From: Bacillota bacterium
Lineage (GTDB): Bacteria; Bacillota; Bacilli; Calditerricolales; Calditerricolaceae
DNA: 5,936 nucleotides
Assembly: GCA_017577925.1 (NCBI GenBank)
Contig: PKQU01000130.1
Coordinates: forward strand, 1-5,936
Direction of reading: 5' to 3'
The translations under genes and the position numbers were made by a program. Shown here piece after piece: positions 3,880 through 5,936 of the stretch (positions are counted from its first letter, which is position 1; every line of letters starts with the position of its first letter). The notes beneath the pieces were generated by a model. It had not been told where the DNA came from. It was given only the letters and a program-made list of their open reading frames with translations, and ran no database searches.

Positions 3880-5372
3880 GCGCAAACGGACGGGTAGAAG
3901 CGAAACCGGCGCTGCACTACATCGACGGCCGGTTTTGTGAAGGGGCGGAAGGGCGGCGTTTTGCCAACCTCAGCCCCTTTACCGGCGACGTGCTGAACGA
4001 GGTGGCCGAGGGAACGGCCGAGGACATCGACCGCGCGGTGCGGGCGGCGCGACGGGCCTTTGACGAGGGGCCATGGCGGACCTTCACGGTGGAGGAACGG
4101 CTCTCCTACGTCGAGCGGATCGCCGACGGCATTGCCTCGCGCGCCGAGGAGCTGGCCCGCCTGGAGTCCCTCGACACCGGGCTGCCCATCAGCCAGACGA
4201 AAAAGCAGGCCGCCCGCGCGGCGGACAACTTTCGCTTCTTTGCCGAGATGGTGCGCACGTCCCTCACCGGTGAGGCGTATCCCTTCCAAAACCGGTTTCT
4301 CAATTACACCGTGCGTCGCCCTGTCGGCGTGGCTGGCCTCATCACGCCGTGGAACGCGCCGCTCATGCTGGCGACGTGGAAGATCGCCCCGGCCCTGGCC
4401 TGCGGCAACACCGTGGTGCTGAAGCCGGCGGAATGGTCGCCCCTGACGGCGGTGAAGCTGGCCGAGATCATCGACGAGGCCGGGCTGCCGCCCGGGGTGT
4501 TCAACCTCGTGCACGGTTTTGGCGAGACGGCCGGCGCGGCGCTCGTGGCCCACCCGGGTGTTCAGCTCATTTCCTTCACCGGCGAGACGACGACGGGCAA
4601 GACGATCATGCAGAACGGGGCGGCGACGCTGAAACGCGTGTCCATGGAACTCGGCGGCAAATCGCCGGTCCTGCTGTTTGCCGACGCTGACGTTGAGCGC
4701 GCCCTGGACGCCACAGTGTTCGGCATCTTCTCCTTCAACGGCGAGCGCTGCACGGCGGGGTCCCGGCTTCTTGTCGAAAAGCCTTTGTATGAGGAGGTGG
4801 TGGCGCGGCTGAAGGAGCGCGTGGGACGCATCCGTTTAGGCGATCCTCTCGATCCCCGCACCGAGGTCGGGCCGCTGATCCACCCGGATCATCGTAAGCG
4901 TGTGCTCGGGTACATCCGCCTGGCGAAGGAGGAGGGGGCCGAGGTTGTCTCTGGTGCCGTGCCCGACCACCTCTCCGGCGGAAATTTTGTGGCCCCGACG
5001 CTGCTGCTCCGCGTGACACCCCACATGCGCGCATGGCAGGAGGAGATCTTTGGCCCCGTCTTGGCGGTGATGCCTTTTGCCGATGAGGAGGAGGCGATTC
5101 GCCTTGCCAACGGTGTGCGCTACGGGCTGGCCGCCTACGTGTGGACGAACGACCTGGCGCGAGCCCACCGCGTGTCGCAGGCCCTGGAAGCGGGGATGGT
5201 GTGGGTCAATTCCCATAACGTGCGCGACCTGCGCATTCCCTTCGGCGGGATGAAGGAAAGCGGCATCGGACGCGAGGGTGGCCATTACAGTTTTGAGTTT
5301 TACACCGAGACCCAGGTCATCCATGTTGCCTACGGGCACCATCCCATTCCCACGTTTGGGAAGAGCGAGTGA
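3876..5372 (+). CDS. hpaE: 5-carboxymethyl-2-hydroxymuconate semialdehyde dehydrogenase
   Basis: 498 residues, full length for an NAD-dependent aldehyde dehydrogenase. It oxidises the semialdehyde from ring cleavage of homoprotocatechuate to 5-carboxymethyl-2-hydroxymuconate in the cytoplasm. All catalytic landmarks are present: ITPWNAP (156-162) with Asn160, LKPAE (182-186) with Lys183, cofactor loop FTGETTTGK (234-242), MELGGKSP (257-264) with general base Glu258, ERCTAG (290-295) with nucleophile Cys292, QEEIFGPV (388-395) with Glu390, and PFGGMKESGIGREGG (455-469). The family alone allows betaine-aldehyde or related dehydrogenases. The HpaE call rests on the neighbours (HpaG before, HpaB after) and on the C-terminal Y-T-E-T-Q-V-I-H pattern I associate with this group. 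The ATG start overlaps the hpaG stop and has a perfect AGGAGG 9 nt upstream. Confidence 0.9.
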   Translation: MSANGRVEAKPALHYIDGRFCEGAEGRRFANLSPFTGDVLNEVAEGTAEDIDRAVRAARRAFDEGPWRTFTVEERLSYVERIADGIASRAEELARLESLDTGLPISQTKKQAARAADNFRFFAEMVRTSLTGEAYPFQNRFLNYTVRRPVGVAGLITPWNAPLMLATWKIAPALACGNTVVLKPAEWSPLTAVKLAEIIDEAGLPPGVFNLVHGFGETAGAALVAHPGVQLISFTGETTTGKTIMQNGAATLKRVSMELGGKSPVLLFADADVERALDATVFGIFSFNGERCTAGSRLLVEKPLYEEVVARLKERVGRIRLGDPLDPRTEVGPLIHPDHRKRVLGYIRLAKEEGAEVVSGAVPDHLSGGNFVAPTLLLRVTPHMRAWQEEIFGPVLAVMPFADEEEAIRLANGVRYGLAAYVWTNDLARAHRVSQALEAGMVWVNSHNVRDLRIPFGGMKESGIGREGGHYSFEFYTETQVIHVAYGHHPIPTFGKSE

Positions 5373-5374
5373 AC

Positions 5375-5379
5375 GGAGG
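5375..5379 (+). promoter_or_regulatory. Shine-Dalgarno site that selects the hpaB start
   Basis: GGAGG lies 7 nt before ATG 5387 but only 1 nt before the in-frame ATG at 5381. This favours the downstream Met, giving a protein that starts MAIRTGAQYI. Confidence 0.7.
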
Positions 5380-5386
5380 GATGAGC

Positions 5387-5936
5387 ATGGCCATTCGCAC
5401 GGGTGCGCAGTACATTGCGGCGATCGACCGGATGAAGGTGGACATCTGGGTCGAAGGGAAGCGGGTGGAGGGAAAGATCTCCGAACACCCGGCCTTCCGC
5501 AACGTCATCCGCACGCAGGCCAAGCTGTACGATATGCAGCATGACCCGGACAAACCGTACATGACATACCGGTCGCCGAAGAGCGGCGAACGCGTAAGCG
5601 CTTCCTTCCTGGCCCCGAAAACGAAAGAAGACCTCGAACAGCGGCGGCGCCTAACGTACGAGTGGGCCAAGTACACCTGCGGCATGATGGGGCGCACCCC
5701 CGACTACCTCAATGCCGCGCTGATGGCCTTTGCGTCGGCGGCCGACTACTTCGGCCAGAAGGAGCGCCGCTTTGCCGACAACGTCCGCACCTACTACGAG
5801 TACTGCCGGGAAAATGACCTCTGCCTGACCCACACCCTGATCCACCCGCAGGTGAATCGATCCAAAGGCGCCGCGCAGCAGGCCGATCCGTACATCGCCG
5901 CGCGCATCGTGAAGAAAACCGCCGACGGCATCGTCA
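5387..5936 (+). CDS. hpaB: 4-hydroxyphenylacetate 3-monooxygenase, oxygenase component (N-terminal part, 3' truncated)
   Basis: 183 codons are visible, open to the window edge; family members are about 480 residues, so more than half is missing. HpaB uses FADH2 supplied by a separate reductase (HpaC) and O2 to hydroxylate 4-hydroxyphenylacetate to 3,4-dihydroxyphenylacetate. Seen here: the conserved start RTGAQYIAAI, HPAFRNVIRTQAKLYD (34-49), GRTPDYLN (102-109) with Arg103 and Tyr107 probably matching Thermus HpaB Arg100/Tyr104, and LTHTLIHPQVNRSK (147-160), where His149 is the likely counterpart of Thermus His142 (the spacing differs by a few residues, so this is tentative). The N-terminal length and motifs resemble the Thermus/Bacillus-type more than the longer E. 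coli protein. It starts 14 nt after hpaE and is probably in the same operon. A cre-like palindrome lies inside the coding region at 5593-5606. Confidence 0.92.
   Translation, partial: MAIRTGAQYIAAIDRMKVDIWVEGKRVEGKISEHPAFRNVIRTQAKLYDMQHDPDKPYMTYRSPKSGERVSASFLAPKTKEDLEQRRRLTYEWAKYTCGMMGRTPDYLNAALMAFASAADYFGQKERRFADNVRTYYEYCRENDLCLTHTLIHPQVNRSKGAAQQADPYIAARIVKKTADGIV
5593..5606 (+). promoter_or_regulatory. cre-like (CcpA) palindrome inside hpaB
   Basis: CGTAAGCGCTTCCT matches the Bacillus cre consensus TGWAARCGYTWNCA-type pattern at 11 of 14 positions, with an intact core GTAAGCGCTT. It lies about 207 nt into hpaB. It uses gta and gct codons, which are uncommon in these GC-rich genes. An intragenic cre could act as a transcription roadblock for carbon catabolite repression; this is inference. 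Confidence 0.3.

Noticed and set aside
3636..4553. 305-codon minus-strand frame
   Set aside because: Antisense shadow of hpaG and hpaE; no motif and no SD.
5381..5386. ATG at 5381 as the hpaB start
   Set aside because: It is in frame but only 1 nt from the SD; the Met at 5387 has proper spacing and begins the conserved N-terminus.
5317..5697. 126-codon minus-strand frame across the hpaE/hpaB junction
   Set aside because: It crosses the junction of two well-supported plus-strand genes and shows no family signature.

Overview
The window reads as chromosomal DNA of a GC-rich (roughly 60% by eye), probably thermophilic member of the Bacillota. The clues are strong Shine-Dalgarno sites (AAAGGAGG, AGGAGG, AGGGAGG), canonical TTGACA/TATAAT-type promoters, a Thermus/Bacillus-type HpaB, and a C-terminal Cys-X-Cys in the nucleoside phosphorylase, known from hyperthermophile relatives. 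The taxonomic call is inference; there is no rRNA or other marker gene here.

Left part (1-1083): the 3' end of a plus-strand nucleoside phosphorylase (PNP/MTAP family) runs into a near-perfect 14-bp hairpin terminator at 277-309. Converging on the same hairpin from the minus strand are a 30-codon single-pass membrane miniprotein (325-417), with its own TATAAT box and strong ribosome binding site, and upstream of it a DedA/VTT-family membrane protein (490-1083).

Middle (1084-1384): a 300-bp divergent intergenic region. Its right end carries a strong sigma-A promoter (TTGACA, 17 bp, TATGAT) interleaved with four copies of CNTATAYGA, arranged as two pairs with 12-bp spacing. The regulator's ATG lies about 6 nt after the -10 box, so its mRNA is predicted to be leaderless.

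Right part (1385-5936): a co-directional 4-hydroxyphenylacetate / homoprotocatechuate meta-cleavage cluster. The order is a GntR/FCD regulator, a DapA-superfamily aldolase (the non-orthologous replacement for HpaI), a single-domain HpaG-type isomerase/decarboxylase, the HpaE dehydrogenase, and the 5' part of HpaB, the flavin-dependent 4-HPA 3-hydroxylase. Together these cover the first hydroxylation, oxidation of the ring-cleavage semialdehyde, decarboxylation/isomerisation, and the final aldol cleavage to pyruvate and succinate semialdehyde. The steps not seen (HpaC reductase, HpaD dioxygenase, HpaF isomerase, HpaH hydratase and a second HpaG domain) would have to lie beyond 5936 or elsewhere. 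Gene spacing (58 nt, a 4-nt overlap, 14 nt) supports one operon from the aldolase onward.

The most interesting non-coding signals are the regulator's four-copy operator array with its leaderless start, and a cre-like palindrome inside hpaB. The pathway itself is known. The DapA-type aldolase is a known but rarely discussed replacement.
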